From positions 1 through 50,677 of the forward strand of contig JABABI010000052.1 in assembly GCA_014238335.1 (NCBI GenBank): a stretch of 50,677 bases of DNA. Reading direction: 5' to 3'. This document shows, piece after piece, positions 17,789 to 26,327 of this stretch. Position 1 is the first letter of the stretch. Every line of letters begins with the position of its first letter. Below the pieces are notes generated by a model that searched no databases, was not told the origin of the DNA, and saw only the letters and a list, made by a program, of their open reading frames with translations. A program made the position numbers and the translations under genes. Source of the DNA: Fuerstiella sp. (GTDB lineage Bacteria; Planctomycetota; Planctomycetia; Planctomycetales; Planctomycetaceae).

Positions 17789-19093
17789 TCAGGTCCATGA
17801 CCGCTGCGGTCGGCGGATCAGGCTGTTGGCTTCGTCGTCGCTGATGAACTGTTCGGACTTCGGATCGATGCTCAGCTTGCGCCCCAGAATCCACGACAGA
17901 GCAGCGGCGTGACAGGCAATATGAGACCGTCGCATCACCGTCTGGTTACAAACCGTATGCTCACGGGACCTGACGCAGTCGAAGAAGTTACGCGCGTGCG
18001 CTGACACATCAAGGCCGCGTACGCGTTTCGCCGACTGTTTCGTCTGTCGCTGCAGTGCTTCCGGCTTCACAACGATTTCACCACTGTCACCCGTTTCGAC
18101 AGAACCTTTGTCGCCCTCGAAACGAACAGGGCAGGTTCCGAGACGCGTGATCCAGCGCGGCCCACGATCTCCGAAGGGATCGTCCAGGAAATCCAGGACC
18201 AATTTGACACCGTTAGCATACGTGCACGTGATGTTGTTTTCAGTAGGTTCGTATTCCAGCGGCATTGTGTCGTCGGCCTTGTTCGCCCACTGGCACAGAT
18301 CAACCGTGTGCGCTCCCCAGTCCAGCAATCTCGCGCCGGAATCGAAGTCGTAGTAACCTCGCCAGCGGCCCGCGACGTATTTGGCGTTATAGGGACGCCA
18401 TGGTGCCGGACCCAGCCACATATTCCAGTCGCACACGTCAGTTGACGGCGTCGGTTCGCCCGGCAGCCAGCTGTTTTCAAGTGTTGGCCTGTAAACCGTT
18501 GCATACAGAGTGTGGATTCGGCCGAGTTTACCGGTGTGTGCCAGTTGAACGGCTTGCTGAAAATTTGGGACACTGCGGCGCTGCGTGCCCGCCTGAAATA
18601 CGCGTTTCGTTCTGTTGAATGTGTCGGCAAGGTCCTGGCAATTGCCGATCGTCAGGCCACATGGTTTTTCACTGTACACGTCTTTGCCGGCTTCGGCGGC
18701 CAACATGGACGCCGCTGCGTGCCATCGGTCGCCGGTGGCGACAATGACAGTGTCAATGTCCTCTCGGCCCAGTAACTCGCGGAAGTCACGGAACAGCACG
18801 CAGTCCTTGTTTCCGTAATGTCCATCGACCAGCGCCTTGCCTTTGTCTCGCCGAGACGACTGGACATCGGCAATCGCCACGCACCGGATGTCATCAAACT
18901 GCAGCATGGCCGTCAGGTCGTATGTGCATCGAGGACCAATGCCGATGACACCCAGATTGATTTTTTCGTTGGACGCGACTTTGTTGATGCCGAAGGCGTC
19001 CTGGAAGACGACCCACGGAGCTGCAACAACAGATGTCAGTGCTGCTGTGCTGGATAGAAAATGGCGACGCTTCGATGGGACAGGGGCGTTCAT
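17789..19093 (-). CDS. Tat-exported Gfo/Idh/MocA family oxidoreductase
   Basis: This 434-residue protein carries a twin-arginine leader (SKRRHFLSSTAALTSVVAAPWVVF). A Rossmann fold follows with LGVIGIGPRC as its nucleotide loop, the catalytic-type EKP in SEKPCGLTIGN, and the C-terminal domain with DWGAHTVDLCQWA, a family mark in which H is a likely proton donor. Members are NAD(P)-dependent sugar or inositol dehydrogenases or hydrolases; exported ones may bring their cofactor through Tat already bound. Substrate is unknown. It stands alone on minus between the ruined regulator and the broken DUF1501 fragment, so operon partners may have been lost. Planctomycetes have large families of such exported oxidoreductases. 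Confidence 0.88.
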   Translation of the reverse strand: MNAPVPSKRRHFLSSTAALTSVVAAPWVVFQDAFGINKVASNEKINLGVIGIGPRCTYDLTAMLQFDDIRCVAIADVQSSRRDKGKALVDGHYGNKDCVLFRDFRELLGREDIDTVIVATGDRWHAAASMLAAEAGKDVYSEKPCGLTIGNCQDLADTFNRTKRVFQAGTQRRSVPNFQQAVQLAHTGKLGRIHTLYATVYRPTLENSWLPGEPTPSTDVCDWNMWLGPAPWRPYNAKYVAGRWRGYYDFDSGARLLDWGAHTVDLCQWANKADDTMPLEYEPTENNITCTYANGVKLVLDFLDDPFGDRGPRWITRLGTCPVRFEGDKGSVETGDSGEIVVKPEALQRQTKQSAKRVRGLDVSAHARNFFDCVRSREHTVCNQTVMRRSHIACHAAALSWILGRKLSIDPKSEQFISDDEANSLIRRPQRSWT

Positions 19094-19400
19094 TGCAGTT
19101 GACTCCGCAGAGTTTCCGGAAGAAGGAGGCCGGGAAGACGGATTCGATGAGGCTTAACCTGCCTGCAGTCTTATGTTGTTGCTGCATGATTGCAACTACG
19201 AATGACGGAATCGTGTTTTCGTTCATGTCGCCCTTCTGCTGTTATTCGTTAGTGCTTTTTCCTCGACGGGCACCTTCGGGACAGGGTGAACGCGCACTGC
19301 CGCTGTGTGCGGACGTCGTGTGGCAATGGTGTTTCTCATTGGCCGTCTCAACGTCGAGGCCGGGCAGGATTCGGTCGTGCTGCAATTAATTCACGCTCTG
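19094..19400. other. intergenic stretch between the oxidoreductase gene and the DUF1501 remnant
   Basis: The region should hold the promoter of the minus-strand oxidoreductase gene, but no convincing -10/-35 pair was found. Frames crossing it are short and lack family resemblance. It may contain the vanished N-terminal part of the DUF1501 gene. Confidence 0.3.
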
Positions 19401-19839
19401 AGAAGCATGGACGCAACACACCGACTCATATTCGTACCAGGGCCACTTTGTCCGATCAGCCAACCGCAGCGCTGATTGGCGATTTGAAACAGCGAGGGCT
19501 GCTTGAGGAAGCTTTGATCGTGTGTGGTATCGAGTTCGGCCGCACGGTTTATTGTCATGGAACGATGCTGGAAAAATACGGGCGCGACCATCACGGCGGC
19601 TGTTTCACGATGTGGCTGGCCGGCGGTGGTCTTCGACCAGGAACTCTGTATGGAGCCACAGACGAATACAGTTTTAACATCGTCCAGAATCCTGCGCATG
19701 TGCATGATCTGAACGCGATAGTTCTGCACTGTCCGGGCATCGACCATGAACGGTTGACGTACAAATTTCAGGGGTGACATCACCGTCTGACCGACGTTCA
19801 CGGCAGCGTGGTTGAACCGACGCTTGCCAGAGGCCATTG
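19401..19839 (+). pseudogene. C-terminal fragment of a DUF1501 gene with an in-frame stop
   Basis: From about 19440 the plus strand encodes the last third of a DUF1501 protein: SDQPTAALIGDLKQRGLLEEAL, GIEFGRT, GRDHHGGCFTMWLAGGG, GATDEYSFNIV and GIDHERLTYKFQG. A TGA at 19775-19777 interrupts it. The same frame then continues with the family's ending HHRLTDVHGSVVEPTLA, where intact relatives read GRDFRLTDVEGE. So a single nonsense change is visible at the 3' end, and the N-terminal 300 or so residues, including the Tat leader, are missing. Upstream codons are unlike any family member. It matches the two intact DUF1501 genes in this window in domain order and is probably a leftover from a lost DUF1553-DUF1501 pair. 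Confidence 0.7.
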
Positions 19840-19877
19840 GCGAGTCTGCTGCTCGCCTGACGCTATGCAGTCCGCGT

Positions 19878-20681
19878 TCACATCATCTGAAACGAATAGG
19901 CGGCCCAGAAACTTTCCCATTCGATGTCAGGGACGCTGTTGCAACGCTGCATGTGCACCAGGCGAATCAACCAGAGTCCGGAACGGTCCAGTGTGAAGTG
20001 GACCACGCCGTCGTCATCGGTTCTTGCTTCCTGTGCCTTTGTCTCGTCGCCGTGGCGATTGTAAGCGGCGATCTGTGCACCGCGAAGAGGTTTTCCTTCA
20101 AAAAGAATTGATACTGCCAGCCTGTCTCCGTTGTCGAGTACGTACGGATTCGCTTGAGGCAGAATCTCCAGACGATGTCCGAGCTTTTGCCTGTACGTAT
20201 CGTCGAACCGGCCTCCGACCTGTACCAGCGCCTTCAGATAGCGGCGATAACGCTCACGCCCAACCGTGTTTTCTTCGCCGGCTGTACGCCGCAGTTCGAC
20301 GATGTTCAATAGCCCCTCATGCTGCAGATAGTTTTTGAACTTTTCTGCTTCCAGTTCGATGTGGCTCCAGTCACGCTCCATTGCCACCAGGTGATTGCCG
20401 GAGTGCGTGGGAGTGATCTTACAGAGCGGCTTCTGGTCATCTGTTGCGGTGGCCTTCAGGTCCAGCGTTTGCTTCTTTGAAATGATCTGAAAGGCGGTCG
20501 TTTTTTTTCCCTGAAACGACCGTTCTGATTGGCTGACAAAATGGTCGCCGACAAATAACTGCACCGGCGTCGTCTCATCAGGCGAAAGGAAATACCGCTG
20601 CGGCTGCAGCCAATAATCATGGGCGGTTACAGGGTACGTCGCAAAGACAACGGATAGAAGGAAAACAGTGTGTCTTAACAT
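19878..20681 (-). CDS. secreted DUF4198 domain protein
   Basis: This 267-residue protein is read from ATG at 20681, which gives a proper signal peptide (MLRHTVFLLSVVFATYPVTAHDYWLQP); the frame extends upstream to 20735 without need. The start HDYWLQP, followed by PVQLFVGDHF, is typical of DUF4198, a family of periplasmic proteins often near metal or TonB transport genes. The middle holds GNHLVAMERDWSHIELEAEKFKNYLQHEGL, and the end is an Ig-like sandwich (GKPLRGAQIAAYNRHG, TDDDGVVHFTLDRSGLWLIRLVHM). Function is unknown, with cobalt/nickel handling proposed for some relatives. It follows the PLD-type gene by about 35 bases on the same strand, so they may be cotranscribed. Confidence 0.8.
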   Translation of the reverse strand: MLRHTVFLLSVVFATYPVTAHDYWLQPQRYFLSPDETTPVQLFVGDHFVSQSERSFQGKKTTAFQIISKKQTLDLKATATDDQKPLCKITPTHSGNHLVAMERDWSHIELEAEKFKNYLQHEGLLNIVELRRTAGEENTVGRERYRRYLKALVQVGGRFDDTYRQKLGHRLEILPQANPYVLDNGDRLAVSILFEGKPLRGAQIAAYNRHGDETKAQEARTDDDGVVHFTLDRSGLWLIRLVHMQRCNSVPDIEWESFWAAYSFQMM

Positions 20682-20716
20682 TTCGGATTTCTTGAAATTG
20701 GTGTTCAGATCGATTG

Positions 20717-21415
20717 TCACGTCAGTTCTTTCCATAGCTCGTCGAACCTTCTTTGAAAGGCGCTGATCAATCGTAGGTCGCCGTTCACAACAATGTTTTC
20801 TTCGTTGCGGTCGGCCGCAGATCGAGTCCAGTTGTAGCTGCCCGAAAGAACCAGCTGACCGTCGAAGACAGCGAACTTATGATGCATATGATCGGGTGTC
20901 TGATCAAACGCCACCGGAAGACCGTGCCGACGAAGGCGACTCAGATCGCTGCCGGGGTCGTGAGCTTTGTCGTTGTCAGAAATTACTCGCACCTGTACTC
21001 CCCGACCATGAGTATCGATGATACTGTCGGTGATGCGGTCGTCGGTAATTGTGAATACGCAGATGTCAACGTTCGAGGTTGCGCCGCGCAGCAGTTCCTG
21101 AATGCGATGGCGACAATCGTTTCCAGGGCTGAAATGGACCTCAGCGACGTCTTCGGTCGATTGCTGCCTGCCAGGTCGTTCCGCGCTGACGAGCAGGCCC
21201 ATGACATCTTCCAGCCATTCGACGGCTTTCTTCGCATCTGGCCCCGAAAACGATTCCTGCGCCGTCAAGAACGTTCGGTTTCGAATCCAGTCACGTTCGT
21301 GTGACTCACCGGCGTCGAGCGCCAGCACGGACCGCAGCACCTTTTTCTCTGAACGAGAAAGCTTTCCGTCCTGCAGAGAAGAACTCAGCATTTGTTCGAT
21401 TGATGTTCGGTCCAT
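20717..21415 (-). CDS. phospholipase-D-superfamily protein with a single HKD motif
   Basis: The 232 residues fall into two parts. Residues 1-80 are helical and acidic (SLQDGKLSRSEKKVLRSVLALDAGE), loosely like a TerB- or EF-hand-type helper domain. Residues 90-232 are a PLD domain with the catalytic H178-x-K180-x4-D185 motif (HHKFAVFDGQLVLSGS) followed by SYNWTRSAADRNEENIVV. One HKD per chain means the active enzyme would be a dimer, as in the Nuc endonuclease or mitoPLD group, which cuts DNA, RNA or phosphodiesters. No signal peptide was found, so it is probably cytoplasmic. It lies just upstream of the DUF4198 gene and about 70 bases after the DUF4404 gene, all on minus. A nuclease or repair role is plausible but unproven. 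Confidence 0.82.
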   Translation of the reverse strand: MDRTSIEQMLSSSLQDGKLSRSEKKVLRSVLALDAGESHERDWIRNRTFLTAQESFSGPDAKKAVEWLEDVMGLLVSAERPGRQQSTEDVAEVHFSPGNDCRHRIQELLRGATSNVDICVFTITDDRITDSIIDTHGRGVQVRVISDNDKAHDPGSDLSRLRRHGLPVAFDQTPDHMHHKFAVFDGQLVLSGSYNWTRSAADRNEENIVVNGDLRLISAFQRRFDELWKELT

Positions 21416-21486
21416 AATCCAATGCCTATTTGTACTGGCCCGTCACAGGAGGAGTGAATCCAATCGGACTCGGATCGCGGAGTGCG

Positions 21487-21756
21487 TTAGATGCCCAGAT
21501 TTGCCAGTCCGTCGCTGAGACGCTGCAGTAATCCGCCGATCATCGGATGATGAGCATCAAAATCGCGGCTAATGTCAGCAATTCGCTCGGTGAGCGAATC
21601 GTCAGGTTCAACTACAGATCCGTCATCGGACAGAAGACGTTGAATGTCTGTGGTGATGCTCGATAGCAGTTCACGAGTCTCGTCATCGACGTCGGATGTT
21701 TCGTTGAGCGTTTCATGCAGGCTGGCCAGTGTGGTACGCAATGCTTCACGACTCAT
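21487..21756 (-). CDS. DUF4404 family protein
   Basis: This 89-residue acidic helical protein matches DUF4404: it starts LRTTLASLHETLNE, has DDETRELLSSITTDIQRLL in the middle, and ends HHPMIGGLLQRLSDGLANLGI. The family is widespread in bacteria, forms a small helical bundle and has no known function. GGAG seven bases ahead of ATG fixes the start. A candidate extended -10 (TGATACAAT) about 40 bases upstream gives it a promoter of its own. The PLD-type gene follows on the same strand and may share the transcript. Confidence 0.85.
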   Translation of the reverse strand: MSREALRTTLASLHETLNETSDVDDETRELLSSITTDIQRLLSDDGSVVEPDDSLTERIADISRDFDAHHPMIGGLLQRLSDGLANLGI

Positions 21757-21797
21757 CGCAGCTCTCCGAATTCATGGCCTGGATCTCTCATGAGTCA

Positions 21798-21806
21798 ATT
21801 GTATCA
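21798..21806 (-). promoter_or_regulatory. candidate extended -10 promoter for the DUF4404 gene
   Basis: The minus strand reads TGATACAAT. Transcription would start near 21791, leaving a leader of about 35 bases before the well-placed GGAG and ATG at 21756. The -35 region is weak, as expected for extended -10 promoters. Confidence 0.4.
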
Positions 21807-21968
21807 GCAAACTTGGCCCAAAGGCATGGAAACGGGAGAGGGGATCCATTCGATGTCTCGATTGGCGCAGTCCAGATGTGAATCGTGTGGGGTTCGCCAT
21901 CGTTTTTTGATGTCAGCTCAATTGTTTGTTCCGGCTTGATGCCAGGAATATTGAAGTGGTGAGAAACA

Positions 21969-22223
21969 ATGCGAGAACCTGGTCTGAGATGTTTCAACTG
22001 CGGATTCAGGGCCCGTGAAGACCATGATGTTCCGGTTGGGACATGCCGACCGGAGTTTTCTTGTGTCGCCGCCGAATCTTCCACTGGACGAAAAACATGG
22101 GGGAAAAAGTGTAAGTGCGGCGCAAACCTTGTCCTGGAGACGGATAAAGTTCGTGGAAAGTGTCATCGCTGTGTACGGAAGGACTATCCGAAGAGGCCCA
22201 GGGAACAGGGGCCGAAGAAGTGA
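21969..22223 (+). CDS. small cysteine-rich (zinc-ribbon-like) protein, candidate
   Basis: This 84-residue basic protein has paired cysteines placed like zinc knuckles: CFNCG near the start, then KKCKCGANL and GKCHRC in the C-terminal half (CxC about 17 residues before CxxC), and a lysine-rich tail. No family is recognised with certainty; small zinc ribbons of this type often bind nucleic acid or partner proteins. Support comes from a modest GGTGAG ribosome binding site seven bases before ATG and a hairpin terminator candidate 37 bases past the stop. Against it, a minus-strand frame over 21788-22084 also looks partly coding, so strand is not certain. Confidence 0.5.
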   Translation: MREPGLRCFNCGFRAREDHDVPVGTCRPEFSCVAAESSTGRKTWGKKCKCGANLVLETDKVRGKCHRCVRKDYPKRPREQGPKK

Positions 22224-22260
22224 CACTTTGCGAATCGACGAATCCTGGGAATTGCTCTGA

Positions 22261-22290
22261 AACCTGACCGTTCTGTCAGGGTTCTTTATC
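22261..22290 (+). terminator. candidate terminator after the zinc-ribbon gene
   Basis: AACCTGAC and GTCAGGGTT form a six-base CCTGAC/GTCAGG core plus two outer pairs with one bulge, around a six-base loop. TTCTTTAT follows. The position 37 bases past the stop suits rho-independent termination. Confidence 0.45.
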
Positions 22291-22516
22291 TTCGCCGTGC
22301 TGGTGCCGGCATTGTCAGCTCGTGGCGGGACAACAGCGCTGCAGGTCACTATGCTGATCAGTCTGCGTGTTATTCCAAGTCGATAAACCTGCCTTCACCC
22401 CTGTTGTCCTGCTGCTGAGGACACAGCTCTTCACATCACTCATTGCCGTCTGTGGATTTACGTCCTGATGGCATGCACTGTGGGGCGATTGCGGAAGTAA
22501 CTTTCGGAGCGAATTG

Positions 22517-23791
22517 ATGCTGCGACGTCGAGACTTTCTGACCACTTCGGCCGCACTGGCCACCTCTGCCATCGTGCCTTCTGCAGTTCCGGCGGTGCCG
22601 CCGTCTGCGACTCGAAAGAAAGTCGCTTTCCTTGGAACGGTGGTTTATGAGCATTCCCACGCACAGCACTTTCTGGATCGTCTGACCGTAGGCTATACAT
22701 GGAAGGGCACGTGGCAGTCGCCTCGGGTCGACGTAGCGTCTGTCTACCTTGACCAGTTTCCAGGTTCAGATCTGGGCCGAGGGCGGATCAAGCGTCACGA
22801 ACTGAAGCAGTTTGACAACATTCGTGACGCACTGACTCTGGGTGGAACATCACTGGCGGTGGATGGCGTTGTCATCATCGGCGAACACGGAAGGTACCGG
22901 AAGACGGACAAAGGGCAGACTCGCTACCCGCGATACGAATGGTTTAAGCAGATTGTTCGTGTCTTTGAGGAAAGCGGCCGCTCCGTGCCGGTGTTCAACG
23001 ATAAACATCTTTCGACCGACTGGAAGGAATCGGTCGAGATGGTTGCGGATTCACATCGACTGGAGTTCCCGTTTTTGGCAGGCTCGTCATTGCCTGTGAC
23101 GATGAGACATCCGTCCATTGACCTGCCCCATGGTGCCGATCTGAAGGAAAGTGTCTGTGTGGCTTACGGCGGAGTGGACAGTTACGATTTTCACGCCTAC
23201 GAGACTGCTCAGTGTATGTCTGAACGACGTCGCGGGGGCGAAGTCGGGATCAGCAGTGTGCATGCATTGAAAGGAGATGCCTTGTGGTCGATGCTGGAGT
23301 CAGGGGACTGTGGAATCACTCGTGATTTGTTCGTCGCTGCGTTGACGCGAAGTCACAACCTTCCGGTTGAAGGTGGTTTTCCGACCGGGAAGGTCACCTA
23401 CACATGGGCGAAGCAGGCGCTGCCGGAAACAACCGGCTTCTTTGTTCAGCACCGCGACGGTTTTCGCACCACCGCGTTTCTGACGGGGATTAAAGACTTC
23501 AACTACGCGGGGTACATTGGGTCAACTGACGAGATTGTATCCTGCCAAATGTATCTGCCGATGCCCGGTCGCGGCTCCACAACCGCCGATTTTTTCAACC
23601 CACTGGTCCGGCACATCGAAGACGTTGTACTCACCGGAAAAACGCCGTACCCGGTCGAACGCACGTTGCTCACCAGTGGGATGGTCATCGGAGGAGTTGA
23701 GTCTCTGCACGCCGGGCAGATGCCTTTCGCCACTCCGGACATGGCCGTGAAATACTCCGTCCCAATTACATCCACGTTTTGGCGGGACTGA
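22517..23791 (+). CDS. Tat-exported protein of unknown function
   Basis: ATG at 22517 is preceded by GGAG at seven bases. The 424 residues start with a twin-arginine leader (MLRRRDFLTTSAALATSAIVPSAVPAVPP). The mature part opens RKKVAFLGTVVYEHSHAQHFLDRLTVGYTW, then has GRGRIKRHELKQFDNIRDALTLGG, VDGVVIIGEHGRYRKT and VPVFNDKHLSTDW. The opening strand and the GEHG loop recall the nucleotide-binding half of Gfo/Idh/MocA-type proteins, but there is no GxGxxG and no EKP motif. Conserved-looking histidines and acids suggest a metal or sugar site. It is common in planctomycete genomes as an uncharacterised exported protein. It is convergent with the amidohydrolase gene. Confidence 0.75.
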   Translation: MLRRRDFLTTSAALATSAIVPSAVPAVPPSATRKKVAFLGTVVYEHSHAQHFLDRLTVGYTWKGTWQSPRVDVASVYLDQFPGSDLGRGRIKRHELKQFDNIRDALTLGGTSLAVDGVVIIGEHGRYRKTDKGQTRYPRYEWFKQIVRVFEESGRSVPVFNDKHLSTDWKESVEMVADSHRLEFPFLAGSSLPVTMRHPSIDLPHGADLKESVCVAYGGVDSYDFHAYETAQCMSERRRGGEVGISSVHALKGDALWSMLESGDCGITRDLFVAALTRSHNLPVEGGFPTGKVTYTWAKQALPETTGFFVQHRDGFRTTAFLTGIKDFNYAGYIGSTDEIVSCQMYLPMPGRGSTTADFFNPLVRHIEDVVLTGKTPYPVERTLLTSGMVIGGVESLHAGQMPFATPDMAVKYSVPITSTFWRD

Positions 23792-23826
23792 TTCTGCCGT
23801 GGTTCGCAGGAGCAGCCGTCTCTTCA

Positions 23827-25137
23827 TTACGGACCGTCGTGTTTTGCGGTTGATTCGTCTCTGTACACCACCCCGTCTTTCATTACGAAAACGACATCGT
23901 ATGTCGCGGTGATGTCATGGATGGGATCACCTTTGACAGCCACGACGTCTGCGATCTTAGTTGCTTCCAGAGTGCCCAGACGGTCGTCAACCTTCAGCAG
24001 GCGTGCGGCTTCCAGCGTCGCCGACTGAATGGCCTTCATGGCAGGCATGCCGCCATCCACCATCAATTCGAATTCGCGTGCGTTTTCGCCATGTACGGAA
24101 ACGCCGGAATCCGTGCCGAAGGCGATCTTCACGCCTGCGGCGTAGGCTCGTCTGAAGTTATCCTTTGCGACGGGACCAATGGTGGCGGCCTTGGGGCGGA
24201 CGATGCTGGGGAAGTAGTCTTCCTGCTGCGACTTCTCCGCAACCCAGACACCGGCCGAGATCGTCGGGACAAGGTATGTTCCGCGTTCCTTCATCAGTTG
24301 CATGACCTCTTCGGTCATGAAGGTACCGTGTTCAATGGAATCGACGCCTGCCAGGACAGCTCGCTTCATTCCCTCTGCACCGTGTGCGTGCACGGCGACC
24401 GTCATGTCGTAGTCTTTGGCCGTGACCACGACCGCCTTCAGTTCCTCTTCCGTGAATTGTGGGTTTCTGCCGTTGCCCGCAAGGCTCAACACGCCGCCGG
24501 TGGCGGTTAACTTGATTAGGTCTGCACCATCCTTGTAGCGCTGGCGGACCGCCTTGCGTACTTCATCGGGGCCGTTGACAACGCCGTCGACCGGACCGGC
24601 ATCGCTTCGGAAATCTCCTTTCAATCCGTTTGTCGGATCGGCGTGACCTCCGGTGGTGGCCAGCGATTTTCCGGACGTGAAGATGCGCGGTCCGATAACC
24701 CAGCCTTCATCGATGGCTTTGCGCAGAGCAACCGAGTTAATGCCGTTGTCGCCAACGTCGCGGACTGTCGTGAACCCGGCCAGCAGCGTTCGTTTGGCGT
24801 ACATCGTCGACCGCAGAACATAATCTGCCTGATTCATGAAGAATTTGTCGGAGTACACTTTCTTGTGATGCTGAGACATGAGGTGCGTATGCATGTCCAT
24901 CCATCCCGGCATCACTGTGAAATTCCGCAGGTCAATCAGTGTGTCATTCGACGTCGGCGCGACGTAGCCGACTTTAACGTCGACGACACGACCCTTGTCA
25001 ATCACGACCGACATTTGTTTATGAACCAGGGCGTCACGTCCGTTGATGAGACGACCGGCATGAATGATCGTCTCAGCGCAGGTGTGACGGGTGCAACTGA
25101 GCAGCAGCATGACACTGGCAAGGAATTTCAACAACAT
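23827..25137 (-). CDS. secreted amidohydrolase (imidazolonepropionase / prolidase-like, M38 type)
   Basis: ATG at 25137 is chosen over an upstream frame start because GGAG lies seven bases before it and it opens a leader (MLLKFLASVMLLLSC) that ends in a possible lipobox, LLSC. The 436-residue protein has the metal-dependent amidohydrolase signature: MDMHTHL with H83 and H85, DLIKLTATGG with the likely carboxylated lysine, VHAHG, IEHGTFM, and FGTDSG with the catalytic aspartate. Relatives hydrolyse Xaa-Pro or Xaa-Arg dipeptides or cyclic amides in the periplasm. The C-terminal composite sandwich (LGTLEATKIADVVAVKGDP) is complete. It is divergent from mtfA and convergent with the Tat-exported unknown gene. 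Confidence 0.88.
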   Translation of the reverse strand: MLLKFLASVMLLLSCTRHTCAETIIHAGRLINGRDALVHKQMSVVIDKGRVVDVKVGYVAPTSNDTLIDLRNFTVMPGWMDMHTHLMSQHHKKVYSDKFFMNQADYVLRSTMYAKRTLLAGFTTVRDVGDNGINSVALRKAIDEGWVIGPRIFTSGKSLATTGGHADPTNGLKGDFRSDAGPVDGVVNGPDEVRKAVRQRYKDGADLIKLTATGGVLSLAGNGRNPQFTEEELKAVVVTAKDYDMTVAVHAHGAEGMKRAVLAGVDSIEHGTFMTEEVMQLMKERGTYLVPTISAGVWVAEKSQQEDYFPSIVRPKAATIGPVAKDNFRRAYAAGVKIAFGTDSGVSVHGENAREFELMVDGGMPAMKAIQSATLEAARLLKVDDRLGTLEATKIADVVAVKGDPIHDITATYDVVFVMKDGVVYRDESTAKHDGP

Positions 25138-25341
25138 TTGCAATCTCCAGCTGTATTTGCAGATACGATCGGGTGGGCAGTGCAGGACAGATGTCGGCAT
25201 CGTAGCTCGATTGTGCGGGGGTCGCGAATGTTCCGGAAGGAATGAAAAACAGCACGGTCGAAAACATGAGACGACTGGGCAGCATTCGCGGCCTGGCTAA
25301 TTCAACCGGCAGCGGTCGTCCCCGGGCCGAAGTAGAGGTCT

Positions 25342-25370
25342 TTCGACGAAACACTGCAGCATGCTACAGT
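25342..25370 (+). promoter_or_regulatory. candidate promoter for mtfA
   Basis: TTCGAC at 25342-25347 and TACAGT at 25365-25370 are 17 bases apart, and the -10 is extended by TGC (25362-25364). The start point would be near 25377, about 44 bases before the ATG. Confidence 0.45.
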
Positions 25371-25420
25371 GGACATTCTCCAAATCCGAAAACTGCTGTT
25401 GATGTCAGGGTCTTCATTGT

Positions 25421-26197
25421 ATGTTTCTGAAATGGCTAAGACGCAGACGGCGAATGCAGATAATCGCTCAGGCCTTCCCCGAGGAGTGGAATGCTATTCT
25501 TAGGGCGAACGTGTTTCACGATCAGCGGCTGAGTGACGGACAGCGAGCCCGGTTGCGAGAACTGATCCAGGTATTTGTGGCGGAAAAAAATTGGGAGGGC
25601 TGCAATGGGTTTGCTGTGACCGACGAAGTCAAAGTGACGATCGCGGCCCAGGCGTGTTTTCTTGTACTTGGCCTGCAGGACGCGAACTTCGATCATGTGC
25701 TGTCAATTCTGGTATATCCTGATTCATACGTGGCTCAGACAGTTGAGACGACGCGAGCGGGAGTGGTTGTGGAACGTGGGCATGCTCGGCTGGGGGAAGC
25801 ATGGTGGCGGGGACCGGTCATTCTGTCGTGGTCCGACGTGCTGGCTGGCGGACGCCGCGAATCGCCAGGTCGAAATCTGGTGTTTCACGAGTTTGCTCAT
25901 CAGCTCGACATGATGAACGGTCGCATGCTTGACGGGACACCGCCTCTGGAAACCAAAGAAAAATTGCAGCGTTGGGTGGGGGTTCTGGAGCCTGCGTATC
26001 ATCGGCTGGTCGAAGAATGTCGTCTTGGCCTTCGCGGCGTTATTGACTGCTATGGAACGACCAATGTGGCCGAGTTTTTTGCCGTGGTGACCGAATCGTT
26101 TTTCGAACATCCCCAGTCGCTGAACAACGATCACCCGCTTGTCTACGAAGTGCTGAGGGACTATTTTCGGTTGGATCCGATTACCTGGCGGGATTGA
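25421..26197 (+). CDS. mtfA: MtfA-type zinc-dependent aminopeptidase (M90)
   Basis: This 258-residue protein matches the Mlc-titration-factor/MtfA family (formerly DUF980). It has the zinc motif HEFAH at 156-160 within NLVFHEFAHQLDMMNG, a likely third ligand E225 in AVVTESFFEHP, and the upstream VILSWSDVLAG strand. Enterobacterial MtfA is a peptidase that binds the glucose repressor Mlc and so frees ptsG expression. No Mlc homologue is visible here, so only the peptidase assignment is safe. It is cytoplasmic, with no signal peptide. Length is normal for the family. It has its own promoter candidate and is convergent with the PilZ-like gene. Confidence 0.88.
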   Translation: MFLKWLRRRRRMQIIAQAFPEEWNAILRANVFHDQRLSDGQRARLRELIQVFVAEKNWEGCNGFAVTDEVKVTIAAQACFLVLGLQDANFDHVLSILVYPDSYVAQTVETTRAGVVVERGHARLGEAWWRGPVILSWSDVLAGGRRESPGRNLVFHEFAHQLDMMNGRMLDGTPPLETKEKLQRWVGVLEPAYHRLVEECRLGLRGVIDCYGTTNVAEFFAVVTESFFEHPQSLNNDHPLVYEVLRDYFRLDPITWRD

Positions 26198-26327
26198 TTC
26201 AGAAACCATCGGGACGATGTTCGTGCCTGTCGGCTTCGTTTGCGGGCTTTGGCGGTCGAGTCGTCCACGGTGTCATAACACGCGGGCTGACGTGACAACA
26301 ATGTCGCGGGCACGCATCGTGTGGGCC

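Noticed and set aside
21788..22084. A minus-strand frame with a partly coding-like end (IPGIKPEQTIELTSKNDGEP)
   Set aside because: It lacks a start signal and overlaps both the zinc-ribbon candidate and the DUF4404 promoter. It may be a remnant, but the evidence is too thin to annotate.
23827..25200. A longer amidohydrolase starting at 25200
   Set aside because: The extra residues precede the signal peptide, and the internal ATG at 25137 has a GGAG at the right distance.
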